From positions 107,841-171,840 of the forward strand of contig CALEMF010000016.1 of NCBI GenBank assembly GCA_937911505.1: a stretch of DNA of 64,000 bases. The letters run 5' to 3'. Below are positions 8,456 through 17,535 of the stretch, piece by piece (positions within the stretch are counted from its first letter, which is position 1; the number at the start of each line of letters is the position of its first letter). This DNA is from an uncultured Cytophagales bacterium (GTDB lineage Bacteria > Bacteroidota > Bacteroidia > Cytophagales > Thermonemataceae). Made by a program: the position numbers and the translations under genes. Below the pieces are notes generated by a model. The model was not told where the DNA came from and searched no databases. It saw only the letters and a list, made by a program, of their open reading frames with translations.

Positions 8456-9067
8456 ATGAAAAATCTAAGTAAACTAGGCGTACTTCTTTGCCTTCTCTTG
8501 ATATCAACAAGTGCTACTTTATTAGAAGAAGGCTACCAACCTGGCGACAAGGCACGGGATTTCAACCTAAAAAACATTGATGATAAGATGGTATCTTTGA
8601 AAGACTTTCCTGATGCGAAAGGCTTTATCGTGATCTTTACTTGCAATCACTGTCCTTTTTCGAAAATGTACGAAGATAGAATCATCGCCTTAGATGCTGC
8701 CTACAAGGAAAAAGGCTATCCGGTAATTGCTATTAATCCAAACGATCCCGTAAAGCAGCCAGAAGATAGCTTTGACAAAATGATTGTAAGAGCCAAAGAT
8801 AAAGGATTTACGTTCCCTTACCTCTTCGATGAAACACAAGAAATTGCTAAAACCTACGGCGCTACTAATACGCCTCATACCTTTGTGTTAGAAAAAGAAA
8901 GCAATGACCTCATTGTGCGTTATATAGGTGCTATTGACAACAATGCGAAAGCAGCCAATGAGGTTTCTACCAAGTATGTAGAGAGTGCTGTAGACGCCTT
9001 ACTAGCTGACAAAGAAATTGAGAAGAAGCGCGCCAAGGCTATTGGCTGCACGATCAAGTGGAAGTAA
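8456..9067 (+). CDS. Exported redoxin/thioredoxin-family protein with CNHC site
   Basis: 203-aa protein with an N-terminal signal peptide (residues 1-20) and an AhpC/TSA-like redoxin domain (PGDKARDFNL, then VSLKDF). The active-site region is FTCNHCPFSKMYEDR with Cys63 and Cys66; this CNHCP form marks a distinct redoxin-like subfamily common in Bacteroidota. A cis-Pro segment (TNTPHTFVL) follows near residue 140. It lies directly behind the TlpA-like gene and ends at a strong terminator. It is presumably a periplasmic thiol oxidoreductase or peroxidase relative; the substrate is not known. Confidence 0.82.
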   Translation: MKNLSKLGVLLCLLLISTSATLLEEGYQPGDKARDFNLKNIDDKMVSLKDFPDAKGFIVIFTCNHCPFSKMYEDRIIALDAAYKEKGYPVIAINPNDPVKQPEDSFDKMIVRAKDKGFTFPYLFDETQEIAKTYGATNTPHTFVLEKESNDLIVRYIGAIDNNAKAANEVSTKYVESAVDALLADKEIEKKRAKAIGCTIKWK

Positions 9068-9083
9068 TCGCTGGTTTTCTATT

Positions 9084-9129
9084 AAAAAAGCTTGTCGCCC
9101 AAAATTATATCGAGCGACAAGCTTTTTTT
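9084..9129. terminator. Bidirectional intrinsic terminator
   Basis: A perfect 15-base inverted repeat (AAAAAAGCTTGTCGC and its complement) surrounds a 15-base spacer. The arms end in an A-tract on one side and a T-tract on the other, so both transcripts get a GC-containing stem followed by a U-run. It lies exactly between the convergent genes ending at 9067 (+) and 9146 (-) and probably serves both. Confidence 0.85.
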
Positions 9130-9145
9130 GTATAGACCTACTAGA

Positions 9146-10417
9146 CTACTTTCCGCCCACTATTACTTCTACCATGGTAGCGGTGTCTAAGTATTTTTGA
9201 GCCGTATTCATCACATCCTCTGCCGTTATCTTACGTACTTGAGCGATGTACTGATGGTAAAATTTATAATCCAGATTATAATAGTAAATAGCCTTGAACA
9301 TATCAGCCTGCGCGAAAGGGGTGGTGAATTCACCTGCAAAAGAGCCAGCCATATAATTCTGTACTCTTTCTAATTCTTCCTTTCCAACTGGTTCTGTTTG
9401 TAAACGCTCTATTTCTTTGTAGATTTCGTCGATAGTGTTTTGGGTATATTCTTTATTGACGTCTGTACCAATTACAAAGAAGCCCTGCTCAGCCAAGTAG
9501 GTTACTTGTGCGCGTATACCGTAGGTATAGCCTTTTTCTTCCCTTATATTTTGCATAAGGCGAGAGCCAAAGTATCCTCCTAGTAGTTCGTTGGTAACCA
9601 ATATTTTGAAGTAATCTGGATGATGCTTAGGAGGCATTACCTTTCCTATTCGTATAGAAGATTGTAGGCTTTCGCTTTTCTCTATGAGTTCTTTTTTGAA
9701 CTGTGTTCTAATGTCTCTAGGACTCTCTTCTGTTTGAATATGTTTTGCTAGCTCTTCGCCAAAGATTTCTTCCAACGTTTTAATGGTGGTATCCTCTACT
9801 TTTCCAGCGATAATGATGTCACAATTGCCAAAGTGTATGTAACGCTTGAAGAAAGGAGTGATGTCGTTCCGCTCTAAACTGGCCAAGTCTTCTTCTACCA
9901 AATTTCTACCGTAAGGATGTGCACCAAAAATAAGCTCTCTGTAGCGGCGTGCGGCTACATAAGCATTTTTTTCGTTGTTTACTTGAATCTGTTGTATGGT
10001 TCTTTTCTTAAGTAAATCAAGCTCTTCTTCAGGAAATGATGCCTCTAAAATCAGTGTTTTCACAAGTATAAGTACTTCTCTTAGGTACTTATTAAGGGTA
10101 TATACTCTGATACCCACTCTATCAAAACCTGTATAAAAATCTATGAAAGCCCCGTAGGCATCTATTTGTTCATTGATTTGTAAGGCGTTTAGTTGAGTAG
10201 TGCCTTGCCCAAGCATTTTAACTGTAGCAAAGGACTGCCCTGGGTTCAGATCGTACCGACTTCCCGCTTGGAAAATCCATTCAACCGAAACTACCTCCTG
10301 CTCCCCTGCCTTAATCACTTTTAAAGGTAGCTGATTAGCAAGTGTCAGGTTCTCTGCTTCTAGGATATGTATCTGTTCTATAGGGTGATAAGCCGGTGGG
10401 CGTGTTCTATCAATCAT
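9146..10417 (-). CDS. M16-family peptidase homologue lacking the HxxEH motif
   Basis: 423-aa protein of the M16B (insulinase/processing peptidase) family. It has the N-terminal entry (VSVEWIFQAGSRYD) and the C-terminal half with GSRLMQNIREEKGYTYG and AGEFTT. In active members the first segment continues with HxxEH; here that region reads MLGQGTTQLNALQINEQID with no zinc ligands, so it should be the non-catalytic partner type. An active partner is usually encoded next door but is not in this window. I start at 10417, not the ATG at 10483, because a TATATTTG -7 element at 10452-10459 would put the transcript start downstream of 10483. There is no signal peptide. Confidence 0.85.
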   Translation of the reverse strand: MIDRTRPPAYHPIEQIHILEAENLTLANQLPLKVIKAGEQEVVSVEWIFQAGSRYDLNPGQSFATVKMLGQGTTQLNALQINEQIDAYGAFIDFYTGFDRVGIRVYTLNKYLREVLILVKTLILEASFPEEELDLLKKRTIQQIQVNNEKNAYVAARRYRELIFGAHPYGRNLVEEDLASLERNDITPFFKRYIHFGNCDIIIAGKVEDTTIKTLEEIFGEELAKHIQTEESPRDIRTQFKKELIEKSESLQSSIRIGKVMPPKHHPDYFKILVTNELLGGYFGSRLMQNIREEKGYTYGIRAQVTYLAEQGFFVIGTDVNKEYTQNTIDEIYKEIERLQTEPVGKEELERVQNYMAGSFAGEFTTPFAQADMFKAIYYYNLDYKFYHQYIAQVRKITAEDVMNTAQKYLDTATMVEVIVGGK

Positions 10418-10451
10418 ACAGTTTTGTTCTGGTCTCCAGAAATAGACGGTG

Positions 10452-10459
10452 CAAATATA
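10452..10459 (-). promoter_or_regulatory. -7 element (TATATTTG) for the M16 gene
   Basis: The minus strand reads TATATTTG, a full match to TAnnTTTG. It lies 35 bases before the ATG at 10417 and inside the longer alternative reading frame, which supports the shorter start. A TTG is present upstream, but at a wide spacing of 23 bases. Confidence 0.45.
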
Positions 10460-10551
10460 GTCAGAAAAGGCACTTACTTGCACAATCTCTCAAAAAAATT
10501 GCAAGTCTACAATTGTGTATTAGTATAACACATTTTTATACTTTTTAAAAG

Positions 10552-11490
10552 CTAGATATTCATAAGCGACTCTCGCTTACGCATTTTACCAGCCGGTATA
10601 CCAAACATCATTTTAAAACGACGACAAAAGTAAGCAGTATCTTTATATCCTACGTCTTGGCCAATCTCTCGAATACTTTTCTTGGTGGTGCGTAGTAAAT
10701 CTACAGCCTTTTCCATACGCTGATATTCAATATAGTCTTGAGGGTTGATACCCGTTAGCATTTTGAAATATTGCCCTACGTAATCTTCAGATACATTTGC
10801 TACGCCGGCCAATACCTTATTAGAGAGGTCTCCGCTCAGATATTCTTTAATATAATTAAAGATATCGATTAAGCGAGGGTCTTTAAAGTAGGTGCTGTTG
10901 GTGGCCAATTTCTCTACAAACATATTATGTATAAGAATGTAGCGGATCATTTCTATGACAATCTCCTCTGTCTTGTTCATGATGACCTTCTCTTTACCAG
11001 GAAGATTCTGTAAGTTCTCTATGGTAATATCTGTAATCAACTCGGCTAGCACCTCATTTTTGGGAATAATAAAAGGCGGAATGTCTAAAGAGGTAAAGAA
11101 GTTGACAGAATCGAACACTTTGGCCGCAAAGGTGACATAGCTGAAAGAATTGTCGGTCGCCCCTACTTTATTCTTATCGTAATTAGACTCAAAGTACTTA
11201 TCCCTTCCTAGCACAAACTGCTCGTTGGTAAGTTTTTGTGATTCTTCAGAATTACCTACCCCATATCCTATGCAGGCTTGTTTTCCTCCAGGCACAAATA
11301 ATATATCTCCCTCCTTCACTTTCACATCTTCATTTTCGAGCCGTAGTACGATGTCTCCGTCATGTAGGAGAAAAACAGAGTTATCTACATCGTAAAAGTT
11401 GGTGATAACGAAAGGTTGAATCATTTTTATATTCTTGGCTTTCAAGAATTTAGCATTCAATGACTCAATAATTTTATTATAATCCTCCAT
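10552..11490 (-). CDS. AraC-family transcriptional regulator
   Basis: 312-aa regulator. The N-terminal half contains a cupin-like sensor stretch (LLHDGDIVLRL, then VKEGDILFVPGGKQ). The C-terminal 100 residues are an AraC double helix-turn-helix, with the first helix pair around LAGVANVSEDYVGQYFK and the second around IREIGQDVGYKDTAYFCRRFK, followed by FGIPAGKMRK. The start at 11490 (MEDYNK) is favoured over an upstream ATG at 11568 because a full promoter lies between them. The neighbouring acyl-CoA dehydrogenase on the same strand ends at a terminator just upstream. The ligand and regulon are unknown. Confidence 0.9.
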   Translation of the reverse strand: MEDYNKIIESLNAKFLKAKNIKMIQPFVITNFYDVDNSVFLLHDGDIVLRLENEDVKVKEGDILFVPGGKQACIGYGVGNSEESQKLTNEQFVLGRDKYFESNYDKNKVGATDNSFSYVTFAAKVFDSVNFFTSLDIPPFIIPKNEVLAELITDITIENLQNLPGKEKVIMNKTEEIVIEMIRYILIHNMFVEKLATNSTYFKDPRLIDIFNYIKEYLSGDLSNKVLAGVANVSEDYVGQYFKMLTGINPQDYIEYQRMEKAVDLLRTTKKSIREIGQDVGYKDTAYFCRRFKMMFGIPAGKMRKRESLMNI

Positions 11491-11530
11491 AACTGACAGC
11501 TTTCTTGGAAATGTTCTATTTTTACCATAA

Positions 11531-11562
11531 CAAATGTAACGAATATCACACATAAAAACAAA
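11531..11562 (-). promoter_or_regulatory. Promoter TTTG-N20-TACATTTG for the AraC regulator
   Basis: On the minus strand a TTTG (11562-11559) is followed after exactly 20 bases by TACATTTG (11538-11531). This is a full match to the Bacteroidota housekeeping promoter. Transcription would begin near 11525, about 35 bases before the ATG at 11490, and excludes the ATG at 11568. Its -33 end overlaps the foot of the upstream gene's terminator by two bases. Confidence 0.65.
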
Positions 11563-11600
11563 AACCAAAGTAGATATTTTAAAGAAACTACTTTGGTTTT
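11561..11600 (-). terminator. Intrinsic terminator after acyl-CoA dehydrogenase
   Basis: Perfect 13-base inverted repeat AAAACCAAAGTAG with its complement, 14-base spacer. On the minus strand the stem is followed by TTTTTGTTTTTA, a near-continuous U-run, 27 bases after the stop codon of the acyl-CoA dehydrogenase at 11627. Confidence 0.75.
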
Positions 11601-11626
11601 ATGACTTAAAATAAGTTATTATATAA

Positions 11627-12790
11627 CTATTTTAATATATTTCTTGCGATTACTATTTTTTGTACTTCTGACGTACCTTCATAGATTTGTGTAATTTTAG
11701 CATCACGCATAAGGCGCTCTACGTGATACTCCTTCACGTAGCCGTATCCACCGTGTACCTGTACGGCTTCTGTGGTGACCTCTTGGGCAATTTGAGAAGT
11801 ATACAGTTTAGCTGCTGCTGCGGCAATGGCGAAGTCTTCACCAGCATCTTTCAAGGCGGCTGCTTTAAGTGTCATGAGGCGTGCTGCTTCAATTTTAGTA
11901 TACATATCGGCCAGCTTAAATTGAATAGCTTGGTGTTCTGAAATTAACTTTCCAAAGGCCTTTCTCTCTTTACTATACTGTACAGCTAGTTCATAAGCAC
12001 CAGAAGCAATGCCAAGCGCTTGAGCAGCAATACCGATACGTCCTCCGTTAAGTGTCTGCATGGCGAACTTGAAGCCAAATCCGTCCTCACCTATTCTATT
12101 TTCCTTAGGGACTTTCACGTTGGTGAACATCAGCGAGTGCGTATCTGAACCGCGAATGCCCATTTTGTCTTCTTTTTTTCCTACTTCAAAGCCTTCCATG
12201 CCTCGTTCCACAATCAAGCAGTTAATGCCTTTATGCTTCTTTTCTATATCTGTTTGCGCAATGACAAGGTATACAGAAGCGGTACCACCATTGGTAATCC
12301 AGTTTTTAATACCATTTAGTAGGTAGTAATCGCCTTTGTCTTCGGCGATAGTGCGTTGCGAAGTAGCGTCAGAACCTGCCTCGGGCTCTGATAAGCAAAA
12401 AGCACCAATAATTTCTCCTGTAGCTAAGGGCTTAAGGTACTTTTGTTTCTGTGCTTCTGTACCAAATTTTTCAATTCCCCAACATACAAGCGAGTTGTTG
12501 ACAGACATACATACGGAAGCAGAGGCATCTACTTTCGAGATTTCCTCCATAGCAAGTACATAGGAGATGGTATCCATCCCTCCACCGTTGTATATGGTGT
12601 CTACCATCATCCCCATAAAGCCTAGCTCTCCCATCTTCTTTATCTGTTCGGTAGGGAAGGTTTGATGTGTATCACGTTCAATCACGCCCGGTAGCAATTC
12701 TTTCTGTGCGAATTCGCGGGCAGCTCTTTGTACTTCTGTATGTTCTTCCGATAATTGGAAGTTTAATGTTCCTGAGGTGGCTACGTTCAT
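11627..12790 (-). CDS. Short-chain acyl-CoA dehydrogenase
   Basis: 387-aa flavoprotein of the acyl-CoA dehydrogenase family that introduces the trans-2 double bond in fatty acyl-CoA and passes electrons to ETF. It has the two family signatures: CLSEPEAGSDA near residue 130, and, near the end, QVHGGYGYVKEYHVERLMRD followed by QIYEGTSEVQ. Glu371 in the latter is the expected catalytic base. Length and signature resemble butyryl/short-chain enzymes. It is read alone and ends at a strong hairpin terminator. The AraC gene follows on the same strand but has its own promoter. A second, AidB-like family member is at 37516. Confidence 0.93.
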   Translation of the reverse strand: MNVATSGTLNFQLSEEHTEVQRAAREFAQKELLPGVIERDTHQTFPTEQIKKMGELGFMGMMVDTIYNGGGMDTISYVLAMEEISKVDASASVCMSVNNSLVCWGIEKFGTEAQKQKYLKPLATGEIIGAFCLSEPEAGSDATSQRTIAEDKGDYYLLNGIKNWITNGGTASVYLVIAQTDIEKKHKGINCLIVERGMEGFEVGKKEDKMGIRGSDTHSLMFTNVKVPKENRIGEDGFGFKFAMQTLNGGRIGIAAQALGIASGAYELAVQYSKERKAFGKLISEHQAIQFKLADMYTKIEAARLMTLKAAALKDAGEDFAIAAAAAKLYTSQIAQEVTTEAVQVHGGYGYVKEYHVERLMRDAKITQIYEGTSEVQKIVIARNILK

Positions 12791-12979
12791 ATTTGTATCT
12801 ATTTTAGAATGGTTGATATATAATATGCAGGTATAAATAGAGGTGTTTGCTCGTAATAACCTTTCTTTATTCCTGACCAGATAAAATTACGCTTTTTTTC
12901 CTTTTTGATAAAGCATTTTGTCTAAAAGGTATGTTTTATCATTATTTTTATAAATGCACAAAGATGTCCTTCTATTGTC

Positions 12980-13882
12980 CTATACTTTTTCAGGGTGTAT
13001 AATTAACGCACGTATCTTTTCTATCTCTTCAGTAATGAGTTGAAGTTGCTCTTCTGTGATGGTAAGGTCTACGATATCGTGCTGGATGGTCACAATCATA
13101 TCATCTACTATTTCGGTAGTCGGCTCCTGGTATTGGTAAGTAATGGTAATGTCTTCGTAAACGCCTAATAGTTTCTCAAAATCATCTCTAAAAGTATTGA
13201 TTACGGCGTTGTCATCGTAAAAGGAGATGTACATCGAAAGGTTGGACAAGTAAATTTTTTGCTCGGCTATTTGTTTACGTAGTTCTTCAGAAGGGCTAAT
13301 TGCATAGACCTGACAGCAGATATGTAAAAACTCTACCCAAGCGCCCATAGACACTAAGAAGCTGTATTCTACCTTATCTTTTTCGACCGCAAAGTATTGA
13401 TGGTATTGGTCGTGGCTAAGTTGCTGAATAATATCGTAGAGTAGGGAGTCGGCATCGGGATTAAAGTGGATTAGACGCTCCTCTTCAGGCACTACTTCTA
13501 GCTGTCTTGCAAAAGCATTAATGGTTTTTACGTAACGTTCGTTATAGAGTGTATCTCTATTTATGCAAGCATACATCAAGTCTGTACTGTACACACCTAG
13601 GTTCATCGCTTTCTTGATGTTGGATGTGTAAATGTTGATATTGATGGTGGTATCTAGTAACTCTTGGTGATAGGTTTGGTCTATTTCTTCTAGCAGTACA
13701 ATTACCTCGGGTAAGAAATCTGAAACCAACGGGATGAGTTCTTCTATAGGCTCTTCATCAGCAAAGGTATAGCCTGTAGTATCTTCTGAGGTTTCCTCTT
13801 GTGATAGGTTGGAAGAAGACTCCTTACAGCCATAAAGCCAACTAATACTTACCAATAAATATACGTATATGCTTTTCCTCAT
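12980..13882 (-). CDS. Lipoprotein of unknown function
   Basis: 300-aa lipoprotein. I start at MRKSIYVYLL because it gives a normal signal peptide with a lipobox ending YGC (Cys19); an in-frame ATG four codons upstream (13894) is possible. The mature protein is acidic at first (EETSEDTTGYTFADEEP) and then predicted mainly helical, with no domain I recognise. It lies 28 bases downstream of the DUF3109 gene on the same strand, so the two are probably cotranscribed. It should be attached to a membrane facing the periplasm. Confidence 0.75.
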   Translation of the reverse strand: MRKSIYVYLLVSISWLYGCKESSSNLSQEETSEDTTGYTFADEEPIEELIPLVSDFLPEVIVLLEEIDQTYHQELLDTTININIYTSNIKKAMNLGVYSTDLMYACINRDTLYNERYVKTINAFARQLEVVPEEERLIHFNPDADSLLYDIIQQLSHDQYHQYFAVEKDKVEYSFLVSMGAWVEFLHICCQVYAISPSEELRKQIAEQKIYLSNLSMYISFYDDNAVINTFRDDFEKLLGVYEDITITYQYQEPTTEIVDDMIVTIQHDIVDLTITEEQLQLITEEIEKIRALIIHPEKV

Positions 13883-13910
13883 GATAGTGATCATTGAATA
13901 GTGTTCTCTG

Positions 13911-14489
13911 TTATTCTTTTGAAAGAGAGGCTTCTTCTATTTTTTCTACCAGTGTTTGATACCAGTCTTTCCCGTACTTTCTCACAAGCGGCTCTTTCAA
14001 AAATTTGTATAAAGGCGTATGCAATGCCTTTCCTAGTTGACAAGCAGGTTGGCATATCTCCCATCGGTCATAGTTGACAGCATCATACAGGTCATATTTC
14101 GTAATGCGAATAGGATATAAATGACAAGAAATGGGTTTCTGAAAGTCAATTTTTTTATCGTTGTAGGCGCGTTCTATGCTACAAGCAAGTACACCGTTTT
14201 CGTCGTATACGGCAAAAGCACACTCTTTATCCTCCACCGTAGTGGTGGTTAAGTCTCCCTCATTGTCAATAACCGCTACCCCTTTCTCAGCAATGGCTTT
14301 ACGTCCTGCTTGGCTCATGTAAGGGGCTACTTTTTCTAGTATCTCTTCTAGTATAGCTTCTTCTTCTTGCTCCAATGGAGCACCAGCATCACCCTCTACA
14401 CAACAGGCTCCCTTGCATTTTTGTAGGTTACAAACAAAAAACTGATCTGCTACATCATCACTGATGTAGGCATTTCCGACGATAATCAT
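13911..14489 (-). CDS. DUF3109 family protein (Cys-cluster, YkgJ-like)
   Basis: 192-aa protein with a Cys pattern matching the DUF3109 family, related to the YkgJ-type CxxCxxCC zinc/iron-binding proteins. Near the N-terminus it has [11 protein letters not shown]; further on come [21 protein letters not shown] and CQPAC. The conserved Cys residues suggest a bound metal or iron-sulfur cluster. There is no signal peptide, so it is probably cytoplasmic. The lipoprotein gene follows closely. A TAGTTTTG -7 element lies 34 bases upstream. The biochemical role of this family is not established. Confidence 0.85.
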   Translation of the reverse strand: MIIVGNAYISDDVADQFFVCNLQKCKGACCVEGDAGAPLEQEEEAILEEILEKVAPYMSQAGRKAIAEKGVAVIDNEGDLTTTTVEDKECAFAVYDENGVLACSIERAYNDKKIDFQKPISCHLYPIRITKYDLYDAVNYDRWEICQPACQLGKALHTPLYKFLKEPLVRKYGKDWYQTLVEKIEEASLSKE

Positions 14490-14522
14490 TTAAATTCACT
14501 TTATTAATAACAAAAGCCGAAG

Positions 14523-14530
14523 CAAAACTA
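14523..14530 (-). promoter_or_regulatory. -7 element (TAGTTTTG) for DUF3109
   Basis: The minus strand reads TAGTTTTG, matching TAnnTTTG, 34 bases before the start codon at 14489. No good -33 TTTG is visible. Confidence 0.4.
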
Positions 14531-14776
14531 TAGATAGTTTACGTGATTTTAAAATATTTTCTTTACGAAATTATTGTTCATGGATACTGAGATTGGTAGA
14601 TTACAAACATTTGAGTGAGTGTTACCTTACTCTTTGTTAGAACAGTATTATATATTTTACGTATTTTTTGAAAGGAGGGTTGTAGTCGTATTTATTTTTA
14701 CACAAATATTAAATCGAGCAACGTTTTACTTAGAAATTTAGTATAAATAATGATGTGTTTAATCGAGAAGTCTTAC

Positions 14777-14784
14777 TAAATTTG
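14777..14784 (+). promoter_or_regulatory. -7 element (TAAATTTG) for the propeller protein
   Basis: Full match to TAnnTTTG, 43 bases before the TTG start at 14828. A -33 TTTG is not evident at the usual spacing. Confidence 0.45.
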
Positions 14785-14827
14785 GTTAAGAAATCATTTT
14801 ATTATTTATATAAATCAGCCAGCAATC

Positions 14828-17521
14828 TTGAAAGCATTACTCATTAAATTAATAGTATCTTTTGGATACTGTATCATCACTTTTTCTAGCTTGTGGGCAC
14901 AAGAAGGTGCTGTTTTTTTACATCACTACGGCAATCCAGCCCCTCGCTTCACTACACAGAACAATGCCATCATTCAGACATTACAGGGCACTATGATGGT
15001 AGCCAATGAACAAGGTATTTTGCATTATAATGGGCAAAATTGGAAAAGGATTAATACGCAATCTTCTGTATACAGCCTCCTTAGGGACGAGGCACAAATT
15101 TATGTTGGCGGGAGAGCCGACGTAGGTTATTTAGCGCTTCGGTCAGATGGTCAGTATACATACAACAGTCTTGTAGACGACTATAAAGAAATTCGACAGC
15201 ATAGTAGTAGTTTTCTCTTTGTAGCACAGACGAAACGCTTTGTATACTTTATGAGTGACCTCTTTTTGGTAAGGGTAAATAAAGAAGACAAGCGCATCAA
15301 CAAGGTTTGGCCTAGTTTGCCTAAGCAACGTTATCAAGGGTTGGCAGTAGCGAACAATGTCTTGTATGTTAATGTAAGAGGTATAGGTTTGCACCAACTT
15401 ACAGAGAGTAGCGATCAGCTCGTTCTCACCCAACAAGGAGCACAGTTCAAAAATCTATCTTTAAGCTCTCATTTTGTTGTCGCTTCAAAAGCCTATTTTA
15501 CCGCCAATAATAATCAATTGTATCGCTACGAAAATGATCGTTGGCAAAAGATTTCCTTAGCATCACAAAGCTATATAAATGTACACACCCTTACACAAGG
15601 AATAGCACTTAGCGAAACATCTTTTGCCTTAGGTACACTTAATGGAGGGGTGTTGATTGTTCAATCCGTCACGGGAGAAACGCTCCATACGATTAACAAT
15701 CCAACAGGGCTCCCCGACGACGAAATACTGGCACTTGGTAAGGATAATCAAGGTGGTTTATGGATTGCACATCCCTTGGGGCTCTCTAGGGCAGCGCTTA
15801 AAATACCTATCACAGACTTTAGCTACTTTCCGGGATTGGTAGGTAACCTGACGACTCTTTTACGATGGCAGGGTAATTTATACGTGGCCACTAGTGAAGG
15901 CCTCTTCTCTCTCCAAAAAACCCAACAATATAAAGATATCATTCAATCAGTAGAAGTAGTCAATACTGTACAAGAAGTACCCGTTGCTACCAAGGTTATT
16001 TCTAAACAAGGAGGCGGCACCGCCATCGGTAACCTCATTAACAAGACTTTTGGTAAGAAAGCACGCACCGTAGTGACCTATCAAGGCCCTAAAACCACAC
16101 GTACTATCGAAACTACCCAGTGGAGAACGCCTGCTCAACTAGAACTTTATAGACTACAGTCTTATCCTTATTTCTTCCAGAAACTGAAAGGGTTCAACAA
16201 AAAGGTAACGCAGCTACTAAGCTTACCGCAAGAACTGATTGTTGGGAGTAATGATGGTCTTTACACCTATGATAAACAAGAATTTACGAGCATTCTGGCT
16301 AATATAGATGTGCAAAAGATACACTTGCTAGATCGGTTTCTTTATGTAGGCTCAGACTCAGGATTGGTTAGCCTTGTAAAACGGGAAGGTAAGTGGCAAA
16401 TATACGAGCGCTTTCCTGCCATTAGAACACCTATCTATTCTATTATTGATACAAAAGATGATCGCCTGTGGCTAGGCAGTGAAAATCAAGTAATTCAAGT
16501 AAATATAGATCCTAACGGCCGCTATATTAGGCATACCACTTTCGAATTGGCTCAAAACTACTTGGAGCGTGTAAAGGTAGTCAACATAAAAGGGAAGCCT
16601 GTCTTGTTTCTCTCTAACGGAGTATACAGCTATAATGATTTACAGAATCAGTTTTTTCCAGACCCTGCGTTGTATGTTTCTCAGTTTCCTTATAAACTCA
16701 TAGAGCACCCACAACAGCTCTGGAGTAACTACCAGTCTGAATGGAAGAATTTGGTAGACAATGCTACGGTAGTCTATGCCTCCCTGTTCGAAGATATTAC
16801 TGATATGTACAGAGATGAACAAAAACAACTCTGGGCAATTCACGAGAATGCTCTCTATCGTATAGATACGGAGGTACCAAAAACTGATCAATCTTTTTCT
16901 GTACTTATCAGCCGGGTTTTGAACTATCAAAATGAGCGCTTACCACTAGAAAATATTGAGGTGCATCAAGGAACTGAGTCTTTTGGGCTCCACTTTATAC
17001 TAAGCGTACCCTATTATCTGCAAGAGCAGCCAGTTGCTTACCAGTATCGTATTAAAAACATGACAGAAGAGTGGAGTAGTTGGGATCAAGATAATCATCT
17101 AAAGTTTCCCTATTTACCAAAGGGGAAGCACCTTATCGAGATTAGAGCCCGTAATTCATTAGGACAACTCAGCGAAATTAAACAAGTAAATGTGAGGATT
17201 ATTCCACCCTTCTGGGAAAGATGGTGGTTTTACTTATTAGAGGTAGGCGTATTAGTGGGGCTCATTATTGTTTCTACCCTTTCTAATCGACTAGAGCGGT
17301 GGAAGCGCTACTCTCATATTCTCACGCTAGTAACCATTATTACCATCTTCGAGTTTATTGTTCTTTACTTAGAACCTTCTGTAGACGACTTTTCGGGAGG
17401 CGTTCCTATTTTTAAGTTATTTATGAATATCCTCTTGGCCATTTCCCTCAATCCCGTGGAGCGTAGGTTTACCGCTTATCTGAGTAGGAATAAGACCAAG
17501 GGCAGTTCCTCGAGTAGGTAG
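14828..17521 (+). CDS. Propeller/Y_Y_Y sensor-like membrane protein without an output domain
   Basis: 897-aa protein with a TTG start; the following residues form a signal peptide ending at about LWAQ (residue 25). Residues 30-690 carry repeated WxxxxxGL and GLWIAHPLGLSR units, typical of two-component regulator propeller repeats that form a periplasmic beta-propeller. A Y_Y_Y-type domain follows at about 715-790 (YQYRIKNMTEEWSSW, then LPKGKHLIEIRARNSLG). A transmembrane helix comes next (FYLLEVGVLVGLIIVS), then two more hydrophobic segments and a short basic tail. Proteins of this design usually continue into a histidine kinase, diguanylate cyclase or LuxR domain; this one stops after about 100 residues, so any signal must pass to a separate partner. 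Confidence 0.82.
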   Translation: MKALLIKLIVSFGYCIITFSSLWAQEGAVFLHHYGNPAPRFTTQNNAIIQTLQGTMMVANEQGILHYNGQNWKRINTQSSVYSLLRDEAQIYVGGRADVGYLALRSDGQYTYNSLVDDYKEIRQHSSSFLFVAQTKRFVYFMSDLFLVRVNKEDKRINKVWPSLPKQRYQGLAVANNVLYVNVRGIGLHQLTESSDQLVLTQQGAQFKNLSLSSHFVVASKAYFTANNNQLYRYENDRWQKISLASQSYINVHTLTQGIALSETSFALGTLNGGVLIVQSVTGETLHTINNPTGLPDDEILALGKDNQGGLWIAHPLGLSRAALKIPITDFSYFPGLVGNLTTLLRWQGNLYVATSEGLFSLQKTQQYKDIIQSVEVVNTVQEVPVATKVISKQGGGTAIGNLINKTFGKKARTVVTYQGPKTTRTIETTQWRTPAQLELYRLQSYPYFFQKLKGFNKKVTQLLSLPQELIVGSNDGLYTYDKQEFTSILANIDVQKIHLLDRFLYVGSDSGLVSLVKREGKWQIYERFPAIRTPIYSIIDTKDDRLWLGSENQVIQVNIDPNGRYIRHTTFELAQNYLERVKVVNIKGKPVLFLSNGVYSYNDLQNQFFPDPALYVSQFPYKLIEHPQQLWSNYQSEWKNLVDNATVVYASLFEDITDMYRDEQKQLWAIHENALYRIDTEVPKTDQSFSVLISRVLNYQNERLPLENIEVHQGTESFGLHFILSVPYYLQEQPVAYQYRIKNMTEEWSSWDQDNHLKFPYLPKGKHLIEIRARNSLGQLSEIKQVNVRIIPPFWERWWFYLLEVGVLVGLIIVSTLSNRLERWKRYSHILTLVTIITIFEFIVLYLEPSVDDFSGGVPIFKLFMNILLAISLNPVERRFTAYLSRNKTKGSSSSR

Positions 17522-17535
17522 TTTTCAAAGACTTT

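Larger units (their letters stand above)
14490..14827. other. Divergent intergenic region with two promoters
   Basis: This 338-base AT-rich stretch separates the divergent DUF3109 and propeller-protein genes. I see one Bacteroidota -7 element for each direction (described separately). There is no open frame of note, no tRNA, and no clear hairpin or operator repeat between them. Confidence 0.5.
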
